Below are positions 26,517 through 35,007 of a stretch of 64,000 nt of DNA, piece by piece. The notes under the pieces are model-generated. The model was not told the DNA's origin. It was given only the letters and a program-made list of their open reading frames with translations, and searched no databases. Every line of letters starts with the position of its first letter. Within the stretch, counting starts at the first letter, position 1. The DNA comes from Pseudomonadota bacterium (GTDB taxonomy: Bacteria; Pseudomonadota; Gammaproteobacteria; Burkholderiales; Sulfuriferulaceae). Both the position numbers and the translations under genes were made by a program. The stretch is from the NCBI GenBank assembly GCA_021801025.1, contig JAJYYK010000008.1, forward strand, positions 1 to 64,000, given 5' to 3'.

Positions 26517-26541
26517 TATATAATTTTAGATGAATTATATA
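26517..26541. promoter_or_regulatory. Second palindromic operator upstream of hipA
   Basis: TATATAATT (26517-26525), spacer TTAGATG, AATTATATA (26533-26541). The 9-bp arms are perfect, the spacer is seven bases, as in the site at the start codon, and the centres are about 55 bp apart. The core is A/T-rich and may include the -10 region. Confidence 0.5.
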
Positions 26542-26571
26542 GGGCGTTGCACAATCAAATGATCAATAATT

Positions 26572-26624
26572 GAATTGGGAGTAAGCGTCCGCAGCAAACA
26601 TCTATTGAACTTTATTCCCAATTC
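26572..26624. repeat. Imperfect inverted repeat in the hipA-MazE gap
   Basis: GAATTGGGAGTAA (26572-26584) and TTATTCCCAATTC (26612-26624) are complementary in 12 of 13 positions around a 27-base loop. It lies in the 763-bp gene-poor stretch upstream of hipA; nothing else is identified between here and 26935. Confidence 0.45.
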
Positions 26625-26934
26625 GGTACATTCACTACATTCAATAACAGGTGAGTAAATGATAAGGACTACAGTGACAAACAGCCTATTCGTTTTCCAC
26701 TTTTCACGCCTTTCAGCGTCAGTGTAAGCAGACTATCATTTATTGTCATGTTTTATTTCGTGAGTAAACAAATGGTAAATTTACGTGCTGATGAATGGAA
26801 AATATTCGTTGCTGCTTGACAAGCAGGGCAAAGACCCAGGCAGGATATGTGGCAGAAGGGACAAAAAACACGAAGAGGCCTGCGAGACGTGAAGCTGTTA
26901 CCGCTGCCGCGTGAGGTGCTGGAAAGAGGAGGGT

Positions 26935-27000
26935 GGAAATGTTCAGTAAAAAGCTGCCGAAAGTTAGGCAATAGCAGACATTTGTACGGCACGCCACGTT
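26935..27000 (+). pseudogene. Decayed integrase C-terminal tail, copy A
   Basis: The reading VEMFSKKLPKVRQ followed by a stop matches the VEIFSKKAAE end of the integrase remnant next to tRNA-Ser (28066 onward), and the nucleotide similarity continues to 27050. The rest of an integrase gene is not recognisable upstream. It is a vestige of an integrated element, not a functional gene. Confidence 0.5.
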
Positions 27001-27049
27001 AATTTTGATCTAATTTTTTTAATACCAATAAACAAGTTATTTGCATGGA

Positions 27050-27075
27050 ATTGGCGGAGAAGGTGGGGTTTTAAC
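27050..27075 (-). repeat. Degenerate duplicate of the tRNA-Ser 3' end (att-like)
   Basis: TTGGCGGAGA-GGTGGG-TTT-AACC at 27051-27075 matches the CCA-proximal end of the tRNA-Ser gene at 28192-28216 in 22 of 25 positions. The AT-rich flank before it is also similar in both copies. The two copies are 1.14 kb apart in the same orientation and bracket the MazE/MazF module, as attL/attR would. Confidence 0.6.
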
Positions 27076-27199
27076 CTGTGCCTCATTGCTAGTGTGCTGA
27101 TTTTGTTTCAATGTTAAAAATTTTATACGTTATTTGACAATCATGTCGCAAAACACCTGTTTCCCGATAGTAAAGAGCTAGCAATTCAGATTGCGTTGA

Positions 27200-27217
27200 G
27201 TTATATTAACGTATAAC
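27200..27217. promoter_or_regulatory. Candidate operator upstream of the MazE-like gene
   Basis: GTTATA (27200-27205), TTAACG, TATAAC (27212-27217) is a perfect 6-bp inverted repeat 20 bp before the antitoxin ATG. Autoregulation by the antitoxin/toxin pair is usual for MazEF-type modules. Confidence 0.4.
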
Positions 27218-27236
27218 TTATCAATGAGGATGCTTC

Positions 27237-27494
27237 ATGTATACAACCAATCTGCGCAAGGTCGGTGGCTCGATCATGTTGGCCGTTCCACCAGCGTTCC
27301 TCGATCAACTGCACTTGCAAGCGGGAGCGACTGTTGGTGTGACCGTCTCCGGTGGCCACTTGGTGATTGATCCCAAGCCAAGACCGCGTTACACCCTCGC
27401 GGAATTGCTGGCTGCCTCGGACTATTCACAAATACAACCGGCTGAAGAACGAGAATGGGTCGATGCGCCTGCTGTGGGTAGTGAGTTGATATGA
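27237..27494 (+). CDS. MazE/ChpS-like antitoxin (AbrB-type DNA-binding)
   Basis: An 85-residue protein whose N-terminal half is a swapped-hairpin AbrB domain: TTNLRKVGGSIMLAVPPAFL and VTVSGGHLVIDPK. The C-terminal half, with YTLAELLAASDYSQ, is the segment that wraps and inhibits the toxin in this family. Ribosome-binding site GAGGA lies about 6 bp upstream. Its stop overlaps the toxin start (ATGA). It sits between the two att-like repeats. Confidence 0.9.
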   Translation: MYTTNLRKVGGSIMLAVPPAFLDQLHLQAGATVGVTVSGGHLVIDPKPRPRYTLAELLAASDYSQIQPAEEREWVDAPAVGSELI

Positions 27495-27817
27495 AACGAG
27501 GCGACATTTATCTGGTCTCGTTTGATCCAACCGAAGGGCATGAACAGCGCGGAAGCCGTCCTGTCCTGGTCGTATCCCCGACCGAGTTCAACGAAGCAAC
27601 CAAATTGCCGGTAATCTGCCCGATCACGAGCGGCGGCGACTTTGCCCGCCGCATTGGATTCGCTGTTCCAGTGACTGGCATTAAAATAACTGGCTTTGTT
27701 CGCTGCGATCAGCCCCGCGTGCTCGATCTTGGCGCGCGCAATGCGCGCAAGGTGGAGACCTTGCCAGCATCGATCATGGAAGAAGTGCTGGCGAAACTTG
27801 CCCCAATTTTCGAGTAA
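27491..27817 (+). CDS. MazF/ChpB/PemK-like endoribonuclease toxin
   Basis: A 108-residue protein that starts MKRGDIYLVSFDPTEGHEQ and continues RPVLVVSPTEFNEATKLPVI, then CPITSGG, GFVRCDQPRVLDL and a C-terminal helix. These are the signatures of the MazF/PemK SH3-like barrel mRNA interferase, with the conserved Arg and Thr/Ser near the RNA-binding face. Cleavage specificity cannot be read from sequence. It is coupled to the antitoxin gene by a four-base overlap. Confidence 0.92.
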   Translation: MKRGDIYLVSFDPTEGHEQRGSRPVLVVSPTEFNEATKLPVICPITSGGDFARRIGFAVPVTGIKITGFVRCDQPRVLDLGARNARKVETLPASIMEEVLAKLAPIFE

Positions 27818-27897
27818 AAAACAATGAGCGCAACGCTATGACCAGCAGATAAGCGTGGTATGGACGGCGGCCTTAAAAAATTGGTGTCAGGTACGGA

Positions 27898-28141
27898 CGC
27901 TCATAACAAACCCGTCACAGATTTGCCAGTATGATGCTGACCACAGGTGAATCGTCGGTTTGGGTTGCTCAGCAGGTGGGGCACAGCGAGTTGATGATGA
28001 TGCTTTCGTGAATTTACGGGCGTTGGATTGCAGATGCAGCGCCCAAAGCGGGCGGGAAGACTGTTGAAATTTTCAGCAAAAAAGCTGCCGAAAGTAGGAC
28101 AGTAACTGCCGTCTGCATGTCACAACACGTCAACTTTGATT
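27898..28141 (+). pseudogene. Degraded tyrosine recombinase (phage-type integrase), C-terminal part
   Basis: The frame starting near 27913 reads RHRFASMMLTTGES, WVAQQVGHSEL and, after an in-frame TGA, IYGRWIADAAPKAGG and TVEIFSKKAAE. This is the box II region of lambda-type integrases: RHTFAS with the second Arg-His, GH in the QVGHS motif, and the YGRW nucleophile Tyr. A stop also replaces the residue before QTRH. The N-terminal part and Arg I are gone. The gene points toward tRNA-Ser, as integrases of tRNA-borne islands do. Confidence 0.75.
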
Positions 28142-28192
28142 GAATCTTGTTTTTATAATTATAAACTAATCAATAAGTTATGCGCCAATTAT

Positions 28193-28283
28193 TGGCGGAG
28201 AGGGTGGGATTTGAACCCACGATACATTATTCATGTATACCTGATTTCGAGTCAGGCGCATTCGGCCACTCTGCCACCTCTCC
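28193..28283 (-). tRNA. tRNA-Ser (anticodon CGA)
   Basis: A 91-base gene with GGAGAGG/CCTCTCC acceptor stem, the long variable arm of a class II tRNA and a GTTCAAATCC T-arm. The anticodon loop CTCGAAA gives CGA, and CCA is encoded after discriminator G. It reads UCG codons. The 3' end is duplicated at 27050-27075, which marks it as the attachment site of an integrated element. Confidence 0.95.
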
Positions 28284-28555
28284 GTAAGCCGGTCATTATA
28301 GCTTTTTCTGGCCTGAATTTAAAGTGAGACTTTTATTCTGTGTCTGTGCTGACCCTTATTCCATGAAAAAATCTCCAAATTCTCATGTACACTCTGTACA
28401 CTTCGGCTTTTGTTGTTTTTTTCGTCTCAACCGGGCTGCGTTCGTTCCTTCGTGCAAAGGCCTCAACTTGAAGGTGGTGCGATATTCTAAAACCTGATCC
28501 CCCCGCTGGCTGGAAGTCCAAATACAACCCGCATTTACCCTGGTGGTTATATTGG

Positions 28556-29926
28556 GTGTTGGTGCCCATTTTGTTGCTGGTTTCGGATGGTGGGCAGCGT
28601 CCATCGGTTATGTCGCCCGTGCATTCTGGTGAATTGATTGTGCTGACTCGTAATGGCGCAGCATGCCATTTTGAAGATGCCAGCGGCCAGTACAGTGGCC
28701 TGGAGACCGATATGGTCAATGAATTTGCCCGGCAGTACGGCTATCGTGTGCGTTGGATTGAATTAAGTAATGTCGATCAACTGGTGTCGCAATTGGTTCA
28801 ACAACAAGCGCACATCATGGCGGCTGATCTGGATCTGTCAGCCGCCGAACAGCGCGTTTTGCGTGCTGGTCCCGCTTATTTGCCTCAAGCGCAGGTGATG
28901 GTTTACAACACGGATGCCATACAACCTAAAAATTTTTCGGCCTTGCTGGGCAAGCGTTTGGCTGTGGTAGCAGGTACCCAGCATATTGATGCGTTAAATT
29001 CGGCACGCGCTCATTTGCCAGGTTTACGCTGGATAGCCGTGAGCACAGCATGGGAAGAACAATTACTCGATAGTTTGTCGCATGGGGAATTTGATGCGGT
29101 GCTGGTCGATTCAGCTTCGTTTGCTTTGGCACGCCACCTTTACCCGAATTTGGACATCGCCTTCACTGTGGGTGAAGAGGCGCCTCTGGCCTGGCAGTTC
29201 CCAAAAAATACCAGTCCCGTATTGTGGTCTCAGGTGCAACAGTTTTTTAAGACAATCGAACAGGATGGTGAGTTGGATCGTTGGGTCGAGCGTTATTATG
29301 GTTATGTAGATCAGTTAGAGGACACGGATATCAGCGGTTTTCTGGAAAGAATGCGCACCACTTTACCCAAATTCCGGCATATTTTTTATAATGCACAAAT
29401 TGCTTCAGGAATAGATTGGCGTTTATTGGCGGCGATCAGTTACCAGGAGTCGCATTGGGATCCGTATGCCACTTCCCCGACGGGGGTGCGGGGAATGATG
29501 ATGATGACCACGGATACGGCGGATAAAATGGGGGTGACCGATCGGCTGGATGCAAAACAGAGCATATTGGGTGGCGCGATGTACCTGTCGGAATTGATGG
29601 CTTTGCAACCGGTGCGTCTGGAAGATCCAGATCGTGTGTGGATGGCTTTGGCGGCTTATAATCAGGGGCAGGGCCATGTTGAGGATGCGCGTGTTTTGGC
29701 ACAGCATCGGCATTTGAATGCGGATGCATGGTGCGATGTGAAGCAGACTTTGCCCTTGTTGTCGGGTAATCTGCACCAATACGGGGCCAAGCATGGTTAT
29801 TGCCGGGGTGGTGAAGCGGTGATTTTTGTCGAAAGTATCCGTACCTATTATGATATTCTTAAAAAATACGAAAAGCCTTACACGCCGTCTCTGGAGCCCC
29901 CTGATATGCCCGGTTCCGGGAATTAA
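28556..29926 (+). CDS. mltF: Membrane-bound lytic murein transglycosylase F
   Basis: Periplasmic/outer-membrane peptidoglycan lyase. The N-terminal ~240 residues form a solute-binding-protein-like domain (GLETDMVNEFARQYGYRVRW). The C-terminal half is the SLT catalytic domain, with the acid Glu in ISYQESHWDPYA followed by TSPTGVRGMMMMT and AAYNQGQGHVEDAR. The 5' end is awkward: the best start in frame is GTG at 28556, giving a hydrophobic stretch with no basic residues. The frame is open from 28472 with no usable start, so the true start or a frameshift upstream remains uncertain. Confidence 0.9.
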   Translation: MLVPILLLVSDGGQRPSVMSPVHSGELIVLTRNGAACHFEDASGQYSGLETDMVNEFARQYGYRVRWIELSNVDQLVSQLVQQQAHIMAADLDLSAAEQRVLRAGPAYLPQAQVMVYNTDAIQPKNFSALLGKRLAVVAGTQHIDALNSARAHLPGLRWIAVSTAWEEQLLDSLSHGEFDAVLVDSASFALARHLYPNLDIAFTVGEEAPLAWQFPKNTSPVLWSQVQQFFKTIEQDGELDRWVERYYGYVDQLEDTDISGFLERMRTTLPKFRHIFYNAQIASGIDWRLLAAISYQESHWDPYATSPTGVRGMMMMTTDTADKMGVTDRLDAKQSILGGAMYLSELMALQPVRLEDPDRVWMALAAYNQGQGHVEDARVLAQHRHLNADAWCDVKQTLPLLSGNLHQYGAKHGYCRGGEAVIFVESIRTYYDILKKYEKPYTPSLEPPDMPGSGN

Positions 29927-30003
29927 GCGAAAAGGCAATTTATTTTATTGATTTGTTTTGGCCGGCGCGACACACTGTTGCGCGATGGCACTGGTTAAAT
30001 TTA

Positions 30004-31815
30004 ATGCGACGTTCATCTTCTGGTAATGCCCTGCCTGGTCCCACCGATTGGCGTACTTTTGGCCGTTTATTGCCCTATTTGCTGGAATACAAGTGGCGGG
30101 TAATCATCGCCTTGACCCTTTTAATAGGCAGCAAGCTGGCTATTGTGAGCATCCCTATTGTGCTCAAGCATCTGGTCGATCACTTTGCGCATGTCACGCC
30201 CATGATGACGGTGCCTTTTGGTTTGCTGTTGGCCTATGGCGCGTTACGGCTGACCACAACGGTGTCATCCGATTTGCGCGACATTGTGTTTGCCCGGGTG
30301 ACGCAAAATGCGATTCGTCGTATTGGTATTGAAGTATTCGGTTATTTACATGCCTTGTCTCTACGCTTCCACCTCGAACGCCAAACGGGTGGCCTCACGC
30401 GTGACATTGAGCGCGGCTCGCGGGCGATTTCTTCTTTAATCCAGCTCAGCCTGTTCTCTGTGTTGCCCACGATACTTGAAATCACGATGGTTTCCGGGAT
30501 TTTGCTGGTGCGCTTCGACTGGACCTATGCCGTCATTACTTTGTTGGCTTTGCTGATTTATATCGCCTTGACCTTGTCCATTACCGAATGGCGCACGCAC
30601 CTGCGTCGCAGGATGAACGAAATGGATTCTTTGGCCAATAGCCGTGCTATTGACAGCCTGCTGAATTATGAAACCGTGAAATATTTCGGTAATGAAAAAT
30701 TTGAATCCGAACGGTACGATGCCCAACTGCGCCAATGGGAAGCGGCGGCGGTCAAAAATCAAGTGTCGTTGGGTATGCTGAATGTGGCGCAGGCCACCGT
30801 GATTGCCGCTGCGGTGACGGTGATGTTGACCCGTGCTTCAATGGGTGTGGTGGCAGGGAAATTAACTGTGGGTGATCTGGTGATGATCAATGCTTTCCTG
30901 ATCCAGATGTTTATCCCGCTGAATTTCCTGGGGGTGATGTATCGTGAAATCAAGCAGTCTTTGACCGATATTGAGCGTTTGTTTGATATTTTGCGTACGA
31001 ATCGCGAGGTGCAGGATGCGCCAGATGCCAAGCCATTGGTCTTGCAGGGCGGCAGCCTAAGTTTCGATCAGGTGCGTTTCGGTTACGATGCGGACCGTTC
31101 AATATTGCATGGGGTGAGTTTCAGTATCCCGGCAGGCCATAATGTGGCGGTGGTGGGTGCCAGCGGCGCAGGCAAATCCACGCTGGCAAGATTGTGTTAC
31201 CGTTTTTACGATGTCAACAGTGGCGCCATTCGTATTGATGGCCAGGACATCCGTTCGGTCACGCAAACCAGTCTTCGGGCGGCAATCGGGATTGTACCGC
31301 AGGATACTGTGCTGTTTAATGACACCATTTATTACAATATTGCCTATGGCCGTCCACAAGCCAGTCGGGAAGAGGTCGTTGAGGCGGCGCGTGCGGCCCA
31401 TATTTTACTGTTTATTGAATCTTTGCCCAATACTTGGGAAACGCAAGTGGGTGAACGTGGTTTGAAATTGTCAGGCGGTGAAAAACAGCGTGTCGCCATT
31501 GCACGTACTTTGCTTAAAAATCCGGCGATTCTTATTTTGGATGAAGCAACTTCTGCTTTGGATACCCATACCGAAATGATTATTCAGGCTGAGTTACGAG
31601 AGATTTCCCGTAACCGCACTTCTCTGATTATTGCGCATCGCTTGTCCACCATTGTGGATGCTGATACGATTTTGGTGATGGCGCAGGGTGAAATTGTCGA
31701 AACAGGTACCCACAAAGCATTGTTGGAGCAGAATGGCCTGTATGCGCACCTGTGGTCTTTGCAGCAAGAAGAGCGTGAAATTGTGATTGAATCGGAACAA
31801 CTACTGGAGAAATGA
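30004..31815 (+). CDS. ATM1-like ABC exporter (permease fused to ATPase)
   Basis: A 603-residue half-transporter. Six membrane segments (residues ~35-320) are followed by the nucleotide-binding domain: Walker A VGASGAGKSTLARL, Q-loop GIVPQDTVLFN, signature KLSGGEKQRVAIAR and Walker B ILILDEATSALD. The permease has the ALSLRFHLERQTGGLTRDIE motif of the ATM1/HMT1 group, which exports glutathione-linked metal or sulfur compounds. That substrate is inferred. A TTG at 29953 would extend it by 17 residues; the ATG at 30004 is preferred. Confidence 0.88.
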   Translation: MRRSSSGNALPGPTDWRTFGRLLPYLLEYKWRVIIALTLLIGSKLAIVSIPIVLKHLVDHFAHVTPMMTVPFGLLLAYGALRLTTTVSSDLRDIVFARVTQNAIRRIGIEVFGYLHALSLRFHLERQTGGLTRDIERGSRAISSLIQLSLFSVLPTILEITMVSGILLVRFDWTYAVITLLALLIYIALTLSITEWRTHLRRRMNEMDSLANSRAIDSLLNYETVKYFGNEKFESERYDAQLRQWEAAAVKNQVSLGMLNVAQATVIAAAVTVMLTRASMGVVAGKLTVGDLVMINAFLIQMFIPLNFLGVMYREIKQSLTDIERLFDILRTNREVQDAPDAKPLVLQGGSLSFDQVRFGYDADRSILHGVSFSIPAGHNVAVVGASGAGKSTLARLCYRFYDVNSGAIRIDGQDIRSVTQTSLRAAIGIVPQDTVLFNDTIYYNIAYGRPQASREEVVEAARAAHILLFIESLPNTWETQVGERGLKLSGGEKQRVAIARTLLKNPAILILDEATSALDTHTEMIIQAELREISRNRTSLIIAHRLSTIVDADTILVMAQGEIVETGTHKALLEQNGLYAHLWSLQQEEREIVIESEQLLEK

Positions 31816-32720
31816 ATATGCATAAAATGGATTTGGTTGCACTCAACGAAGAATTTGGCATGATTAGCACCCTAAAGATCGAAGATGTTTCGGGCGTGCC
31901 CGTGTTAATCATTAGCACCCCACTTGCTAATGCACGGATTGCCTTGCAAGGCGCACAAGTTCTCGCATGGCAACCTGCCGGACATATGCCCGTATTGTGG
32001 ACCAGCCAACGTGCCGTTTATCGACCCGGCCAGGGTGTGCGGGGTGGTGTACCGGTGTGCTGGCCCTGGTTTGGTGCGGGTGAGGAAGGGCAACCGGCGC
32101 ATGGTTTTGTGCGCACACGTATGTGGACCTTGCGCGAAACCAATTGGGTGGGTGACCGCTTGATTGTGCACATGGGTTTAAGCGATAACGCGGATACTCG
32201 CGCCATCTGGGATCATGGCTTTGATCTGGAGTTACAGGTGGATATTGGTCGCACACTGGTCATTCGTCTGGTGACCCATAATACAGGGCATAAAACATTT
32301 CATATCACTGACGCGCTACATACCTACTTCCTTGTTGGCGACATCGCGCGTACCACCGTTACCGGTTTGGACAAAACAGCTTATTTAGACAAAGTGCTTG
32401 ATTTTAAGCAGCACGTACAAACAGGCCCTGTCACCTTTACAGGTGAAACGGACCGTATTTATCAGGACACCACATCCACCTGCGTGATTCATGATCCAGC
32501 GCAAGACCGGAAAATAGTGGTGTCGAAATCGGGTAGTCATAGCACCGTGGTGTGGAATCCATGGTTAGACAAAGCAGCTAAATTTACCGACATGCGTCCG
32601 GAAGAATATCAGCACATGCTGTGTGTGGAAACAGCCAATGTGGGCAAGGACAGTATTGCTCTGGCACACGGCGAGCAGCATGTGCTGGAAACCGAAATTG
32701 GCGTGGAGGTGTCGCCATAA
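31812..32720 (+). CDS. D-hexose-6-phosphate mutarotase (YeaD type)
   Basis: A 302-residue aldose-1-epimerase-fold protein that interconverts anomers of glucose-6-phosphate. Motifs are ALQGAQVLAWQP, GGVPVCWPWFG and AHGFVRTRMW, then HTYFLVGDIARTTVTGLD and a final VVWNPW. The ATG overlaps the stop of the ABC exporter gene (ATGA at 31812-31815); a second ATG at 31818 is possible. The link to the exporter appears positional only. Confidence 0.92.
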   Translation: MNMHKMDLVALNEEFGMISTLKIEDVSGVPVLIISTPLANARIALQGAQVLAWQPAGHMPVLWTSQRAVYRPGQGVRGGVPVCWPWFGAGEEGQPAHGFVRTRMWTLRETNWVGDRLIVHMGLSDNADTRAIWDHGFDLELQVDIGRTLVIRLVTHNTGHKTFHITDALHTYFLVGDIARTTVTGLDKTAYLDKVLDFKQHVQTGPVTFTGETDRIYQDTTSTCVIHDPAQDRKIVVSKSGSHSTVVWNPWLDKAAKFTDMRPEEYQHMLCVETANVGKDSIALAHGEQHVLETEIGVEVSP

Positions 32721-32733
32721 CGGGAAATTTGTC

Positions 32734-33900
32734 ATGTTTTCCTTATTGTTTGGCTTGCCTCGCACCGTATGGTTGCTGGGCCTGGTCAGCTTGTTTAATG
32801 ATGCCACAGGTGAATTGATTTACCCTTTGGTGCCGCTGTTTTTGGCTTCGGTATTGTTAGCAGGTCCGCGAACATTGGGTTTGATTGAAGGTGTGGCTGA
32901 AGCCACTGCCAGTCTGCTGAAACTTTTTTCTGGCATACTGATGGATCGCAGCGGGCATGCCAAAGGCTGGGTGGCTGCCGGTTATGCGCTCGCAGCGGGC
33001 TCGCGCCCACTGTTCTATCTGGCATCCAGCTGGCCTGTGGTGCTGTTACTGCGTTTTACTGACCGAGTGGGGAAAGGTTTGCGCACATCTCCGCGCGATG
33101 CTTTGTTGGCAAATGCCGTGAACGAAAATCAGCGGGGTTTGGCGTTCGGCTTGCATCGTGCCATGGACAACGCGGGGGCAGTAATAGGCCCTTTGCTGGC
33201 GGCCTACCTGTTGGTGCACGGGATGCCATTGCGTCAAGTTTTCTTGTGGGCCATCATTCCGGGACTGATTACGCTGGCACTTGTTTTGGGCGTCAAGGAG
33301 CAACCGGCCGTATTAAATCGAAAGGCGACTCCTTTTTCATGGGATGTCATGAGTTTCCCGCCGGTATTCAAGCGTTACCTGTTGGTGGTGGCGTTGTTTA
33401 CATTGGGCAATGCATCGAACATGTTTTTGCTGTGGCGTGCGCGCGATCTGGGTTTGGCTGAATATCAAGTGCCATTGTTGTGGGCGCTGACCTCGGCAGT
33501 GGCTATGATATTGTCCACACCTTTATCCGCATTGTCCGACCGTTTGGGCAGATCACGGTTTTTACAAGTGGGTTGGCTGGTGTATGGCCTGTTTTATTTG
33601 TTATTGGGTATCCACGGATTTAAAACGGTGTATTTGTGGCCAATCTTTGCCGCTTACGGCGTATTTCTTGCGGCAACCGAAGGCGTTGAAAAGGCGCTGG
33701 TGGCCGATCTCGCGCCGCCCAATCAGACGGGAACGGCATACGGCTGGTTTAACCTGACTGCGGGAATCATGCTGTTGCCGGCTTCACTGGTATTCGGCTG
33801 GTTGTGGCAAACCGTGGCAGTAAGCGTGGCATTTTGTTTTTCTGCTGCCTGTGCCCTGAGCGCAGTGGTGTTGCTTAAATTCTGGGTGCGGTTAGTATGA
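32734..33900 (+). CDS. MFS transporter
   Basis: A 388-residue major-facilitator protein with twelve hydrophobic segments. The loop after segment 2 is replaced by KLFSGILMDRSGHAKGW. Between segments 4 and 5 it has DRVGKGLRTSPRDALLANA, the hallmark of a widespread bacterial MFS subgroup of unknown substrate. The start MFSLLFGLPRTVWLL at 32734, with GGGAAA upstream, lies just past the mutarotase stop; the longer reading from 32623 overlaps that gene. Confidence 0.9.
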   Translation: MFSLLFGLPRTVWLLGLVSLFNDATGELIYPLVPLFLASVLLAGPRTLGLIEGVAEATASLLKLFSGILMDRSGHAKGWVAAGYALAAGSRPLFYLASSWPVVLLLRFTDRVGKGLRTSPRDALLANAVNENQRGLAFGLHRAMDNAGAVIGPLLAAYLLVHGMPLRQVFLWAIIPGLITLALVLGVKEQPAVLNRKATPFSWDVMSFPPVFKRYLLVVALFTLGNASNMFLLWRARDLGLAEYQVPLLWALTSAVAMILSTPLSALSDRLGRSRFLQVGWLVYGLFYLLLGIHGFKTVYLWPIFAAYGVFLAATEGVEKALVADLAPPNQTGTAYGWFNLTAGIMLLPASLVFGWLWQTVAVSVAFCFSAACALSAVVLLKFWVRLV

Positions 33901-33927
33901 TGCGCTGAACAAAACACGTCGCGCCTC

Positions 33928-34003
33928 TGGCGCCCCCAGCACGAATCGAACGTGCGACCCCATCCTTAGGAGGGATGTGCTCTATCCACTGAGCTATGGG
34001 GGC
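33928..34003 (-). tRNA. tRNA-Arg (anticodon CCT)
   Basis: A 76-base gene with GCCCCCA/TGGGGGC acceptor stem, D-arm AGCTCAGTGGATAGAGC and T-arm GTTCGATTC. The anticodon loop CTCCTAA gives CCT (codon AGG), and CCA is encoded. It sits 27 bp past the MFS gene on the opposite strand. No repeat of its 3' end is seen nearby, so there is no sign of an integrated element here. Confidence 0.95.
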
Positions 34004-34200
34004 AAGCCGCGTGATTTTACGCCTTTTGGCATGTTTTGGAAATTGTTGTTTTGGTTCCGTATTGGTACAAAGCAAGTATGTCCCAAATTTTTGGATGGAA
34101 AAATTTCGCTCTAATGGATTGTTTGGGTTTAATCTGATCGCCAGCGTACCAATTGAAGATTGGGATAATGAATCCCATCGTTTCTGATATGGAGAATGAT

Positions 34201-34446
34201 ATGAATGTTTTAAAACGGTTGGAGAAACACCTCAAACAAGGTCAGGGAGATGGCGCCAATCCAGTATTTGAGCGTTTGATCAGGTCGCTTTGTTTGAGCA
34301 GCAGTTTTAATCTTTCAGAACTGTATGAGCTTAATTATGAGGATTTTGAGCTTGCGCTGGAAGTATTAAAAAATTGGCGACTAGACAGGTATACCAAAAC
34401 GAAAGACCGATTAAAGGAAATGTATCAAGTGACAGAAGCAACGTAA
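34201..34446 (+). CDS. Small hypothetical protein
   Basis: An 81-residue charged, probably helical and cytoplasmic protein, starting MNVLKRLEKHLKQGQGD and containing ELYELNYEDFELALEVLKNW. It is not recognised. ATG at 34201 has GGAG 12 bases upstream; ATG at 34189 is an alternative. No signal peptide or membrane segment. Confidence 0.65.
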   Translation: MNVLKRLEKHLKQGQGDGANPVFERLIRSLCLSSSFNLSELYELNYEDFELALEVLKNWRLDRYTKTKDRLKEMYQVTEAT

Positions 34447-34526
34447 AAATTTGGTTGCGTCATCTTTAAACTGGAAACCTGGTAATCAATTCGTATCGTT
34501 GTTTTAAAGCAATAGAAATGAAACCG

Positions 34527-34548
34527 CCGACCTTTAGGCCGGGGTTTT
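34527..34548 (+). terminator. Weak hairpin followed by TTTT
   Basis: CCGACC (34527-34532), loop TTTA, GGCCGG (34537-34542) with one mismatch, then GGTTTT. It could end the small hypothetical gene, and faces the DUF3149 gene. Similar hairpins also occur at ends of IS200/IS605-type elements, but no transposase is here. Confidence 0.3.
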
Positions 34549-34651
34549 AACCCAGCAAGGAAAGAGGATAAAAAATTAGAGTCGTTATGGGTGGTGATAC
34601 GTTTTTTAATGCAGGACAAAAACGATAACAGACTCACCAATACCGAGAAGT

Positions 34652-34783
34652 CTATGCCTGACCGGACTTTTGCTTTGATTTCTTCAGGAACCACCACGTA
34701 AACCAGCCCATCATGCCCATGACAAATCCAACAGTAAAAAGGCTCAGTAATCCGATAGGTGTATGAAACAGAATTTGCGACAT
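34652..34783 (-). CDS. Small membrane protein, DUF3149-like
   Basis: A 43-residue protein starting [19 protein letters not shown], with one hydrophobic helix ([14 protein letters not shown]) and a basic tail KKSKQKSG. This matches the short DUF3149 family of betaproteobacteria. A GGGGTGG ribosome-binding site lies just upstream of the ATG at 34783; the longer reading from 34903 adds an unconserved leader. Function unknown. Confidence 0.75.
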   Translation of the reverse strand: MSQILFHTPIGLLSLFTVGFVMGMMGWFTWWFLKKSKQKSGQA

Positions 34784-35007
34784 TATGCCACCCCTTTTTA
34801 AATATATGCAGATATATTTATCTATATTGAAAATTTTGTCAAGCAAGAATTTCGTATTAAATTCGAATGATCTACCAGTCGTTGCAAGGATACTCGGCGT
34901 CAATTTATCGATCTATTCAAGATGGATGTTGTTCAGGGTTTAATCAGTGTTCTGCCGAGGATGTGCCTTGGGTGTTATTGGCGATAGCATTCAGGTAGAA
35001 TGACGAC

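Noticed and set aside
26746-26997. Minus-strand frames of about 80 codons upstream of MazE
   Set aside because: No family similarity, no ribosome-binding site, and the plus strand here contains an integrase tail remnant.
33928-34003. tRNA-Arg as a second integration site
   Set aside because: No duplicate of its 3' end and no integrase traces nearby.
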